Assembly (NCBI GenBank): GCA_947588955.1
Contig: CANPYX010000001.1
Location: 62,001-126,000 of the forward strand
Length of the DNA stretch: 64,000 nucleotides
Direction: 5' to 3'
Origin: an uncultured Oscillospiraceae bacterium
GTDB lineage: Bacteria; Bacillota; Clostridia; Oscillospirales; Oscillospiraceae
Shown here: positions 1 to 7,371 of the stretch, piece by piece
How the letters are laid out: each line of letters begins with the position of its first letter
Numbering within the stretch: position 1 is the stretch's first letter
Made by a program: the position numbers and the translations under genes
Notes under the pieces: model-generated
Told to the model about the DNA's origin: nothing
Databases searched by the model: none
Seen by the model: only the letters and a program-made list of their open reading frames with translations

Positions 1-280
1 GGCCCAGGGCGTCCCCCAGGCGCGTCAGCAGGTCCTCGTCAAAGGAAGACGCGGTGGCGCAGGCGGCGGGGAAGCAGGTGGCCTTGATGCTCTCCCCCAT
101 TCCCAGGTGGTCTCCGCCCACCTCCTGCTTGCGCAGCCCGTGAGGGCCGTCGGACATCATGACGGAGGGCACGCCCAGCCGCTCCACGGGTTTTGTGTGC
201 CAGAAGTCCAGCCCGGAGCAAAGCCCCGCCTTCTCCTCCAGCGTCATCTCAGAGACAAGCTTTTTGATATCAGTTTTCAT
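1..280 (-). CDS. GH3 beta-glucosidase, N-terminal fragment
   Basis: The reading frame starts with ATG at 280 and stays open to the left edge, so only about 93 N-terminal residues are visible. They contain the opening signature of GH3 beta-glucosidases: a helix ending MTLEEKAGLCSG, then DFWHTK and the MSDGPHGLRKQ segment that lines the substrate pocket. A GGGGAGG ribosome binding site precedes the ATG. No signal peptide is present, so the enzyme is probably cytoplasmic and would release glucose from beta-glucosides. The gene is divergent from the hydrolase gene at 452. The nucleophile and C-terminal domains lie outside the window, so specificity cannot be judged. Confidence 0.85.
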   Translation of the reverse strand, partial: MKTDIKKLVSEMTLEEKAGLCSGLDFWHTKPVERLGVPSVMMSDGPHGLRKQEVGGDHLGMGESIKATCFPAACATASSFDEDLLTRLGDALG

Positions 281-322
281 TGAACAGCCTCCCCGGTTTA
301 TTGATGAATCCATTTTGCCATG

Positions 323-334
323 TTTCCCGGGAAA
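323..334. promoter_or_regulatory. Perfect 12-bp palindrome between divergent genes
   Basis: TTTCCCGGGAAA is a perfect palindrome between the divergent GH3 (start 280) and hydrolase (start 452) genes. Its placement suits a dimeric repressor site acting on the leftward gene. The cognate regulator is not identifiable in the window. Confidence 0.3.
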
Positions 335-391
335 ACTATATAAGAAATCCGACGCAAATTATCAGAATTCCGACAGACTGCCCAAAACCTC

Positions 392-421
392 TTGCCTGGC
401 GCATTTTTCCGGCGGTATAAT
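392..421 (+). promoter_or_regulatory. Sigma-A-like promoter for the 452 gene
   Basis: TTGCCT (392-397), an 18-nt spacer and a consensus TATAAT (416-421) precede the ATG at 452 by 30 nt. A GGAGG ribosome binding site lies at 440-444. Confidence 0.6.
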
Positions 422-451
422 CGGGGAAATCATTAATATGGAGGTGTTCCA

Positions 452-2521
452 ATGACCAAAGAAATATACCACGCGCTTGAAGACCCGGATTATCAGGATG
501 CCTATGTGGATATCGATGAGCTCCGCACCCGCCCCAACCCAAACGGAGGTGAACTTACATATCGATATGTCCATGGCGGCTTCCCCGGAAAATCCGTGAA
601 GTTTTCCCTGTGCTTCCCGGAGAAGGAGAAGTACACAGGCCGCTTCTTCCACTACCTCTCCCCCTTCCCCGGGCCGGATGAGGAGATGGCATCCCTGACC
701 CGAACCGGGCAGAACGACCACATCGCCTTCGCGCTGGAGCACGGCGCCTACTTTGTGGAGAGCAACATGGGCTCTGCCCAGCAGTTTGGTGGCTCCCCGG
801 AGCCCCGGCGGGTCTGGAAAGCCAGCGCCGCCGTGGCGGAGTTCTCCCGGAAGAAAGCCATGGAAATCTACGGTACTGATAAGCGTCCGGTGGGTGTGGT
901 CTACGGCGGCTCCGGCGGCGGTTACAAGACCATGGCCTGCATTGAGAACACCGACGCCTGGGATGGGGCAGTGCCCTTCGTCATCGGCTCTCCCGCCTCC
1001 CTGCCCAATACCATCACCATGCTCGTTCAGGGCCAGCGGGTCCTGCGCCACTGCTTTGGGAAGATCATCGACAACATCGACGCCGGTGGCTGCGGCGATA
1101 TGTACGCGGGTCTCACCGACGAAGAGGCCGCCATGCTCCGGGAGATCACCCTGATGGGCAAGCCGCCGTTATCCTGGTACGTGGAGGCCTCCGGGCGTGT
1201 GGATCCAGGCTCTCTGCCGGTGCTGACACCGGGTGTCAAGGCATCTGACCCCAAGTATTTTCAGGATTTCTGGACCGTGCCCGGATATGAGGGGTCAGAT
1301 TCCAATTCCGGCGCCGCACGTGACCGGTTTGTGCTCCGGGCACATGTGATTGCCTGCGGTGTCTCCGACGAGGCGAAACAGGATGGCGGACTTCCCACCG
1401 GTGGCAACGGCGTGGACGATGCTTGGAAGAAGCAGCTTGCCTCCTCCGGTGGCGCTTGGATGGAGATCGACGCCATGCCGGATGACCCCGACCAGTACGT
1501 GGATGGCACCAACATCACTTTCCCCGGCACCGCGGCGGATGGCAAGACGCTCCTACTTTCCTCTCTCACCAGGGAGCCGGAGACGGGCCGCAGTCTCATT
1601 CTCTTTGGCGCGGCGTACGGTGCGGACAGGGCATCGGACGTGATGGCGCTTCTGAAACCGGGCGATGAAGTTCTGTTGGACAACTCCGACTATGTGGCCG
1701 TCCAATCCTACTACCGCCACCAGGTGCCGGCAGAGACAGATTTCCACGCCTGGGACCAGTTCCGCAACCCGGATGGCACCCCTAGGACACCCCAGCGTCC
1801 CTTCATGGGCAAGGGTTTCACCGGAACAGGCACCGTACAGGATGGCGACATCCAAGGCAAGGTGCTCCAGATCCAGGCCCTTGTGGACGAGGCCACCTGC
1901 CCCTGGTGCGCCCATTGGTACCGAGAGCAGGTCAGGAAAGCCGGGAAGCTGGACAACATGCGCACATACTTTTTCCAGCGTTGCATGCACGGGGACAACA
2001 CCGCCATGGGCAACTCCATGGTAGTCAACTACATGGGCGGTCTCGCCCAGGCCCTGCTGGATGTCAGCGACTGGGTCATGAAAGGCAGGGAGCCTCTGGA
2101 GACCACCAAATATTCATACGAGGACAACCAAATCGAGGTGGAGCCTGACGCCGCCAAGCGAAACGGTATGCAGGCCGGCATAGTCCTCACGGCAAACGGC
2201 CAAAAATGCCTCCGTGTAAAAACCGGCGAGGCCTTCACTCTCCGGGCTGAGACCACCGTTCCCGAAAATGCCGGGTCAGTGGTTGCAATGGATTTTGATT
2301 TCCACGACGACCGGAGCATCCCCGCCGCCACTCCTGTTTTTGACGTGAGAGGTGAATTCACGCTTAACGACAAGGGCGCGGTCAGCGAGCTTTCCTGGCA
2401 CTACGATGAGCCCGGCACCTACTTTGCAGCTGCAAGGGTCAGCACCCAGAGGGATGGCAACGCCAACGACATCTTCACCCGCGTCTGGAATCTGGACCGG
2501 GTTCGAATCATTGTTGAATAA
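452..2521 (+). CDS. Large alpha/beta-hydrolase-fold protein (esterase-like), unassigned family
   Basis: A 689-residue protein with an alpha/beta-hydrolase nucleophile elbow, GGSGGGY, with candidate Ser about residue 154. A later His-containing segment (RCMHGDN, about 512) could complete a triad, and a CPWC pair lies near 480. The last ~130 residues look like a beta-sandwich (PKD-like) domain ending in DEPGTYFAAARVS. No signal peptide is seen. The motif differs from the CxTGG elbow of classical tannases, so that family name is not justified. The gene has its own promoter and is followed after 59 bp by VOC and SDR genes and then a GH1. Inference: it may cleave an acyl or ester group from a plant glycoside or its aglycone. 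Substrate is unknown. Confidence 0.55.
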   Translation: MTKEIYHALEDPDYQDAYVDIDELRTRPNPNGGELTYRYVHGGFPGKSVKFSLCFPEKEKYTGRFFHYLSPFPGPDEEMASLTRTGQNDHIAFALEHGAYFVESNMGSAQQFGGSPEPRRVWKASAAVAEFSRKKAMEIYGTDKRPVGVVYGGSGGGYKTMACIENTDAWDGAVPFVIGSPASLPNTITMLVQGQRVLRHCFGKIIDNIDAGGCGDMYAGLTDEEAAMLREITLMGKPPLSWYVEASGRVDPGSLPVLTPGVKASDPKYFQDFWTVPGYEGSDSNSGAARDRFVLRAHVIACGVSDEAKQDGGLPTGGNGVDDAWKKQLASSGGAWMEIDAMPDDPDQYVDGTNITFPGTAADGKTLLLSSLTREPETGRSLILFGAAYGADRASDVMALLKPGDEVLLDNSDYVAVQSYYRHQVPAETDFHAWDQFRNPDGTPRTPQRPFMGKGFTGTGTVQDGDIQGKVLQIQALVDEATCPWCAHWYREQVRKAGKLDNMRTYFFQRCMHGDNTAMGNSMVVNYMGGLAQALLDVSDWVMKGREPLETTKYSYEDNQIEVEPDAAKRNGMQAGIVLTANGQKCLRVKTGEAFTLRAETTVPENAGSVVAMDFDFHDDRSIPAATPVFDVRGEFTLNDKGAVSELSWHYDEPGTYFAAARVSTQRDGNANDIFTRVWNLDRVRIIVE

Positions 2522-2538
2522 GAGTCTCCGAGTATATC
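2511..2538 (+). promoter_or_regulatory. Possible internal promoter before the VOC gene
   Basis: TTGTTG (2511-2516, inside the preceding stop region), a 16-nt spacer and TATATC (2533-2538) lie 43 nt before the VOC start. The match is moderate only; read-through from 392-421 is equally possible. Confidence 0.3.
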
Positions 2539-2580
2539 TACATATTACTTTATCTACACAAATTACAAGGAGGAACACGC

Positions 2581-3048
2581 ATGGAAAAAGGAAAAACCTT
2601 CGGCGTCTTTCAGGTGGGCATCATGGTGAGCGACATCGATGAGTGTCTGAAGCTCTTCGTGGACGCGCTTGGCATGGAGGTGGTCTTCGAGGCCCGAAAC
2701 CAGATTCAGCCGGCCCAAGGCCTGTCCGGCACCGACAAACAGGTGATGAATGTCCTGATGCTCCACGGGGAGGGAGGCGTGGATCTGGAGATCCACCAGT
2801 ACGTGGATCCCCCCGCGAAGCCATGCCCACCCATGAACCACAACGACCTGGGCTCCATGCACTTCATGCTCCGGGTGGACGACATCTACGCGGTGTGCGA
2901 AAAGGTCCGGGCGCTGGGGTATGAGCTTATGAATCCGGTGGTGGAGTCCAAAAACGTCCCCGGCTTCAAATTCACCTATTTCCGCGGCCCCGACGGGGTC
3001 ATGGTGGAGCTCCACCAGGGCGAGGTGCCCAGAGTGAGGAGAGTGTGA
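2581..3048 (+). CDS. VOC (glyoxalase/dioxygenase superfamily) protein
   Basis: A 155-residue single-module vicinal-oxygen-chelate protein. It has paired beta-alpha-beta-beta-beta halves starting at FQVGIMVSDIDECLKLF and MHFMLRVDDIYAV, with candidate metal ligands in LEIHQY, the MHF segment and the final MVELHQ. The usual first His of the HVGI motif is Gln here, so metal binding may be altered. The ATG follows AAGGAGG by 7 nt. The SDR gene begins 1 bp after its stop, so the two are translationally coupled. VOC members include lyases, isomerases and ring-cleavage enzymes. Function here is probably isomerisation or lysis of a small sugar-derived or phenolic metabolite, which is an inference. Confidence 0.75.
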   Translation: MEKGKTFGVFQVGIMVSDIDECLKLFVDALGMEVVFEARNQIQPAQGLSGTDKQVMNVLMLHGEGGVDLEIHQYVDPPAKPCPPMNHNDLGSMHFMLRVDDIYAVCEKVRALGYELMNPVVESKNVPGFKFTYFRGPDGVMVELHQGEVPRVRRV

Positions 3049-3049
3049 G

Positions 3050-3817
3050 ATGAGTATCAACAAAGCGTTTGATCTGACAGGCCGGGCGGCGCTCGTCACG
3101 GGCGGTGGCTCCGGCATAGGAAAGGGCTGTGCCGTCGCGCTGGCAGAGGCGGGAGCCCGTGTCATGGTGGTGGGCCGGAGGCTTACCAAATTGGAAGAGG
3201 TCAAAGCGGAAATCGAATCCGCCGGCGGCGTATGCGAGTGCTTCTCCGCCGACCTGACCGAGGAGGCGTCCTGCAAGGCCATGACGGAGGCCTGTATGGA
3301 GAAGTTCGGCCGTCTCGACATCCTCATAAACTCCGCCGGAGGACGCGGCGCACACGGGGATCTCAGTCTTGAGTTCTCCACAGAGAACCTCCGGGAAACC
3401 ATGGCGCTGGATTTCGACTCCACCTTCAACGCCATCAAGTACACATACCCCCGGATGGAGAAGTCCGGCGGCGGTTCTGTCATCAACATCGCCTCCCTGG
3501 CGGCACTGAGAGCCAGCGGCCCCATCGTCTACTCCGCCGCCAAGGGAGCCATTAAGTCCATGAGCCGCACCCTGGCAAAGCGCCTGGGTGGCATGAAGAT
3601 CCGGGTCAACACCATCTATCCCGGCTTTATCGTCACTGAGATGACCGCCGGTGTGATGGATCACCCGGAGGTCCGGGCAAAATACGAGGCCGAGTCCCCT
3701 CTCGGACTTCTGGGACGACCTGAGGACATAGCGTACTGCGCCCTGTATCTGGCCTCCGACGCCGCCAAATTCGTCACCGGTCAGGACTTCGTAGTGGACG
3801 GCGGAGCTACCTGTTAA
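3050..3817 (+). CDS. Short-chain dehydrogenase/reductase (SDR)
   Basis: A 255-residue classical SDR. The Rossmann motif TGGGSGIG lies near residues 17-24, NSAGG is the NAG-type motif, IASLAAL carries the catalytic Ser, and YSAAKGA gives Tyr/Lys of YxxxK. It ends with the usual TGQDFVVDGGAT. It would be an NAD(P)-dependent oxidoreductase of a hydroxyl/keto pair, like the gluconate 5-dehydrogenase or 3-oxoacyl reductase types; the substrate cannot be read from sequence. It lies 1 bp after the VOC gene and before a GH1 gene, suggesting that it acts on a sugar or aglycone released by this cluster. Confidence 0.85.
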   Translation: MSINKAFDLTGRAALVTGGGSGIGKGCAVALAEAGARVMVVGRRLTKLEEVKAEIESAGGVCECFSADLTEEASCKAMTEACMEKFGRLDILINSAGGRGAHGDLSLEFSTENLRETMALDFDSTFNAIKYTYPRMEKSGGGSVINIASLAALRASGPIVYSAAKGAIKSMSRTLAKRLGGMKIRVNTIYPGFIVTEMTAGVMDHPEVRAKYEAESPLGLLGRPEDIAYCALYLASDAAKFVTGQDFVVDGGATC

Positions 3818-3837
3818 ATCACTCTTATAAACTACAA

Positions 3838-3870
3838 GCCTCCCGCCAGTCATAAAATCCGGCGGGAGGC
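3838..3870 (+). terminator. Hairpin between SDR and GH1 genes
   Basis: A perfect 10-bp GC-rich stem (GCCTCCCGCC paired with GGCGGGAGGC) with a 13-nt loop. Only a short T-run follows, so it may attenuate transcription or protect RNA rather than fully terminate before the GH1 gene at 3894. Confidence 0.5.
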
Positions 3871-3893
3871 ATCTTTAAAAAAGGAGAAAAACC

Positions 3894-5195
3894 ATGCCTT
3901 TTCCAAACAATTTCCTCTGGGGTGCCGCCAGCGCCGCCGCACAGATCGAGGGCGCGTGGGACGAGGATGGCAAATGTCCCAGCATCTGGGACGTGGCAGG
4001 GGAACACATTAAAAACGGGCAGGACTGCCACATCGCCTGTGACCACTACCACCTATATAAAGAAGATGTAGAGCTAATGAAGACGTTGGGACTGAAATCC
4101 TATCGGTTCTCGATCTCCTGGCCCCGGATCATGCCCGAGAAGGGTAAGGTGAATCCCAAGGGCATCGCGTTTTACAAAAACCTGATTGCCGAGCTGAAGA
4201 ACGCGGGCATTGAACCGCTGGTGACCCTTTACCACTGGGATATGCCCCTGTGGGTACATCAGGAGGGCGGTTGGAAGTCCCCGAAAATCATCGACTACTA
4301 CTTTGAATATGTAAAGGCCGTGGTAGAGTCGCTGTCGGGGGATGTGCGGTATTGGATGACCTTCAACGAGCCTCAGATTTTCATTCTGGCAGCCTATATG
4401 CTGGGTGCCAGCGCCCCCTTTCAGCACGAGTCAATGACTGCCGTCACGGACCATCTGCGCCATATGCTCCTGGCCCACGGCAGGGCCGTGAGGCTCATCC
4501 GGGAGACGGCAACGCTTACGCCCGTCATCGGCATCGCTATGGCCTCCGGCGCCTACATTCCCGACAGTCAGGATGAGGCGGGGTTGCTGGACGCGGCGCA
4601 GAAGTCCTTTGAAACCTCCGTGGGCGAGTTCGGCAACAGTCTCTTCATGGACCCCATCGTTCTGAGTCTGGCCAGCCCCATGCTCCGCTCCAAGTTGAGC
4701 GCAGAGGATTTGAAAATCATCTCCGAACCCATAGACTTAATTGGCGTCAACGTCTACCAGCCCTCTAACCCGATTCTTGATAAGGAGGGCTATCACGCGG
4801 ATGACAGGCCAAAGACCATGCTGGACTGGGTAATCGACAGCCGGTGCCTGTACTGGACCATCCGGCAGTATTACGAGCGGTATCATCTTCCCATCATGGT
4901 GACGGAGAACGGTATGGCGAACCCCGACATCGTGGGATCCGACGGTCAGGTTCACGACGGGATAAGGGTGCAATTTCTGGACGACTTTCTCTCCGGCATG
5001 AAGAGAGCGGTGGAGGAGGGCATCCCGGTCCTGGGTTACCAGCACTGGGCCGTCATGGACAACTTCGAGTGGTGCGAGGGCTACGGCCCGCGCTTCGGCC
5101 TTATCCATGTAGATTACGACACCCAAAAGCGCACCATAAAGGACAGTGGCTGGCACTACGCCGAGATTATTCGCACAAACGGGAATAAGTTATAA
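3894..5195 (+). CDS. GH1 beta-glucosidase / 6-phospho-beta-glucosidase family
   Basis: A 433-residue protein, close to the usual GH1 length. FLWGAASAAAQIEG opens the barrel; the acid/base Glu is in TFNEP (about residue 157) and the nucleophile in VTENG (about 336); FEWCEGYGPRFGLIHVDY is the usual C-terminal block. A retaining cytoplasmic beta-glycosidase is predicted, with no signal peptide. The ribosome binding site is AAAGGAG, 8 nt before the ATG. It is the last gene of the 452-5195 cluster. The ORF alone does not decide between free and phosphorylated glycosides; no PTS gene lies nearby, which favours unphosphorylated substrates. Confidence 0.9.
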   Translation: MPFPNNFLWGAASAAAQIEGAWDEDGKCPSIWDVAGEHIKNGQDCHIACDHYHLYKEDVELMKTLGLKSYRFSISWPRIMPEKGKVNPKGIAFYKNLIAELKNAGIEPLVTLYHWDMPLWVHQEGGWKSPKIIDYYFEYVKAVVESLSGDVRYWMTFNEPQIFILAAYMLGASAPFQHESMTAVTDHLRHMLLAHGRAVRLIRETATLTPVIGIAMASGAYIPDSQDEAGLLDAAQKSFETSVGEFGNSLFMDPIVLSLASPMLRSKLSAEDLKIISEPIDLIGVNVYQPSNPILDKEGYHADDRPKTMLDWVIDSRCLYWTIRQYYERYHLPIMVTENGMANPDIVGSDGQVHDGIRVQFLDDFLSGMKRAVEEGIPVLGYQHWAVMDNFEWCEGYGPRFGLIHVDYDTQKRTIKDSGWHYAEIIRTNGNKL

Positions 5196-5215
5196 GCTCG
5201 ATGATATGACAATAG

Positions 5216-5237
5216 CAGGCGGGAACACCCTGCCTGT
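5216..5237. terminator. Weak hairpin between convergent GH1 and TetR genes
   Basis: CAGGC...GCCTG with an inner GGG/CCC pairing and one bulged base, lying between convergent genes. It lacks a good T-tract, so this is a tentative bidirectional terminator. Confidence 0.3.
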
Positions 5238-5268
5238 TGTTGAGAACATTGTTGAGTTTGAAGGGAGA

Positions 5269-5832
5269 TCACACGAACCTCCCCCTGTTCGGCTCGTACT
5301 CCCTTCCGAGGATGCCGCTCATCTCCTCCGGAGTCTCCCGGCAGCCGCCGGCGATCCACTCACGGAGCATGGAGGCCAGCCCCGCCTTGAAGAAAGCCCG
5401 ATGGTAGCGGAGCTCGTTTTCAGCTGTGAAGCCCATCTCACCGGCAAGCCGCTCTATGTCCCGCAGGGCCCTGTCGCTGAGGAAGGCGTTGAACAGGTGG
5501 CTGTCCCGGCACCTGTCCAGATACACCCGATAAAAGTCCCGGTGCTCCCCCACAAAGCTGAAAAAGCGTGTGAAGCGCCGGCCGATGTTCCACTCATCCT
5601 CCCCGGACGAAAAGAGCTCCCCCAGATACTGAGACAGTCTCCTGTCGATCTCCACCATAAGAGCGTACACGTCGGTGAAGTGGATGTAGAAGGAGCTTCG
5701 GTTGATGTCGCAGACGGCGCACAGCTGGCTGACGGTGATCTTCTCCGGCTCCCGCTCATTGAGCAGGGACAGAAACGCGTCAACGATTCTGTCCTCCGTC
5801 TCCTGAAATCTCTGGTTGTTGGGCGTGTTCAT
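5269..5832 (-). CDS. TetR-family transcriptional regulator
   Basis: A 187-residue regulator with an N-terminal helix-turn-helix (about 10-55: RIVDAFLSLL...ITVSQLCAVCDINRSSFYIHF). The C-terminal helical part fits TetR ligand-binding domains. The ATG at 5832 is preferred over an upstream in-frame start because GGAGG precedes it closely. It is divergent from the MATE exporter at 5955, and an inverted repeat lies at 5914-5930 next to the exporter promoter. Inference: it represses that exporter and is released by a drug or aglycone ligand. Confidence 0.85.
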   Translation of the reverse strand: MNTPNNQRFQETEDRIVDAFLSLLNEREPEKITVSQLCAVCDINRSSFYIHFTDVYALMVEIDRRLSQYLGELFSSGEDEWNIGRRFTRFFSFVGEHRDFYRVYLDRCRDSHLFNAFLSDRALRDIERLAGEMGFTAENELRYHRAFFKAGLASMLREWIAGGCRETPEEMSGILGREYEPNRGRFV

Positions 5833-5872
5833 ATTTCCTCCATTAAAACTACACATGATGTGATATTGGCGG

Positions 5873-5930
5873 TTGAACCTTCGAGCTTCTGGGGCTATAC
5901 TAGGATTATAAACACAACATCCGTTGTTGT
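5873..5930 (+). promoter_or_regulatory. MATE promoter with putative TetR operator
   Basis: TTGAAC (5873-5878), a 17-nt spacer and TATACT (5896-5901) form a good sigma-A promoter. Just downstream, ACAACA-N5-TGTTGT (5914-5930) is a perfect inverted repeat over the expected start of transcription, as expected for a TetR-type roadblock. Confidence 0.6.
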
Positions 5931-5954
5931 AAAGCCCAAAAAGGAGGAATTTTG

Positions 5955-7316
5955 ATGGATCGTAATCAGGAGACGCTGGAAAAGGGCTCCTTTGGGAAGC
6001 TCCTTCTGACGCTGTGCGTCCCGGCCATTGTCATCATGCTGGTGACGGTGATCTACAACATGGCGGACATCTTTTTTATCGGCAGGACAAAGAACGAGGA
6101 CATGATCGCGGCGGTGTCTCTGTGCTCCCCCATGTTCTCCATCCTCTCTGGCCTCGGGACGCTCTTCGGAAGCGGCGGGTGTACCGCTGTCTCCCTGGCG
6201 CTGGGGCGCGGGGATCGGGAACGGGTGCGCAAAATCTCCGCTCTCTGCTTTTTCGGCTCCCTGGCGCTGGGGGCGGCGTTTCTGGCCTCTGTACTCGCCT
6301 TCCTCTCCTCGGTGTGCCGGGTGCTGGGGGCGGATGAGGCGACGTTTGGCTTCACCCGGGACTACCTGCGTGTCATCGCTCTGGGCGCGCCGGTGATCCT
6401 GTTTTCCAATGTGTATATGAACCTCATTCGCGCCGACGGCGCGGCCAGGGAATCCATGGTGGCAAACCTGGCCGGGACCTTCACCAATATCGCCCTGGAT
6501 CCGGTCTTCATTCTCCTTTTCCACATGGGTGTCACCGGCGCTGCCATCGCCACTGTGTTGGGAAATATGGTCAGCGCGGCGGTCATCCTCTGGCACTGCC
6601 TGAAAAGCCCGGCCTGCTGGTCCTTCCGGCTCCGGGACGTGACCTTTAAGCGGGACGTGGCTCTGCCGGTGGTGACGCTGGGCCTTCCCATGGCCTTCAG
6701 CACCATCCTCATGAGCGTCAGCCACATGTTCTCCAACAACCTGATGATGGACTACGGCTCCGCCGCCATGTCCGCCCAGAGCGTCGCCGGGAAGATCAAC
6801 ATGCTCATCTCCATGACCGCAATGGGCCTTTGCATCGGGATGCAACCGGCCATCTCCTATAACTACGCCCGCGGGAATGGCGACCGTACCATGGAGATCG
6901 TCAAAAAGACCGCTGTCACCTGCGTGGCGGTGGGGAGCGTGCTGACGGCGGCGTGCTTTCTATTCCGGGACAGACTGATTTTAGCCTTCATCGACAGCGA
7001 AAACGTGCTGGAGCTGGGCCGGTTCATGCTGACGGCCTCCCTGGTGATGGGCCCCTTCTACGGGCTTTACCAGCTGTGTACCACCTACCTTCAGTCTACC
7101 GGCAAAGCGGGATACGCCACCTTCGCGTCCCTGCTCAATAAGGGCATCATCTTCCTTCCCGTACTCTTTATCCTCCACGCCGCCTTCGGACTCCACGGCA
7201 TCGCCTGCACCGCCCCGGTGACAGACGCATTGAGCCTCATCGCCGCCTTCCTTCTGTGCCGCTTGGCGGAGCGGAAAGATACTGCCCCGCGAGCGCAGCC
7301 GGAGCTGAGGCAGTAG
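5955..7316 (+). CDS. MATE-family multidrug/metabolite exporter
   Basis: A 453-residue polytopic membrane protein with about 12 hydrophobic segments in two halves. It opens MDRNQETLEKGSFGKLLLTLCVPAIVIMLV and carries the typical FIGR-like first loop and AxSVAGKIN segment of the second half. MATE proteins export cationic drugs or metabolites using Na+ or H+. AAGGAGGA sits 6 nt before the ATG at 5955. It is divergent from a TetR gene, with an operator candidate in between. Given the surrounding glycoside genes it might remove toxic aglycones, which is inference only. Confidence 0.88.
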   Translation: MDRNQETLEKGSFGKLLLTLCVPAIVIMLVTVIYNMADIFFIGRTKNEDMIAAVSLCSPMFSILSGLGTLFGSGGCTAVSLALGRGDRERVRKISALCFFGSLALGAAFLASVLAFLSSVCRVLGADEATFGFTRDYLRVIALGAPVILFSNVYMNLIRADGAARESMVANLAGTFTNIALDPVFILLFHMGVTGAAIATVLGNMVSAAVILWHCLKSPACWSFRLRDVTFKRDVALPVVTLGLPMAFSTILMSVSHMFSNNLMMDYGSAAMSAQSVAGKINMLISMTAMGLCIGMQPAISYNYARGNGDRTMEIVKKTAVTCVAVGSVLTAACFLFRDRLILAFIDSENVLELGRFMLTASLVMGPFYGLYQLCTTYLQSTGKAGYATFASLLNKGIIFLPVLFILHAAFGLHGIACTAPVTDALSLIAAFLLCRLAERKDTAPRAQPELRQ

Positions 7317-7371
7317 AGAAACAAATGACACTTCAAATGGATGTTCCTCAATAAAGAAAGGATGGACAAAC

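Noticed and set aside
452..2521. Classical tannase/feruloyl esterase
   Set aside because: The nucleophile elbow GGSGGGY lacks the CxTGG-type motif of tannases, so only a general alpha/beta-hydrolase call is made.
5146..5955. A 269-codon open frame on the plus strand across the TetR gene
   Set aside because: Antisense shadow of TetR with no ribosome binding site and no recognisable domain.
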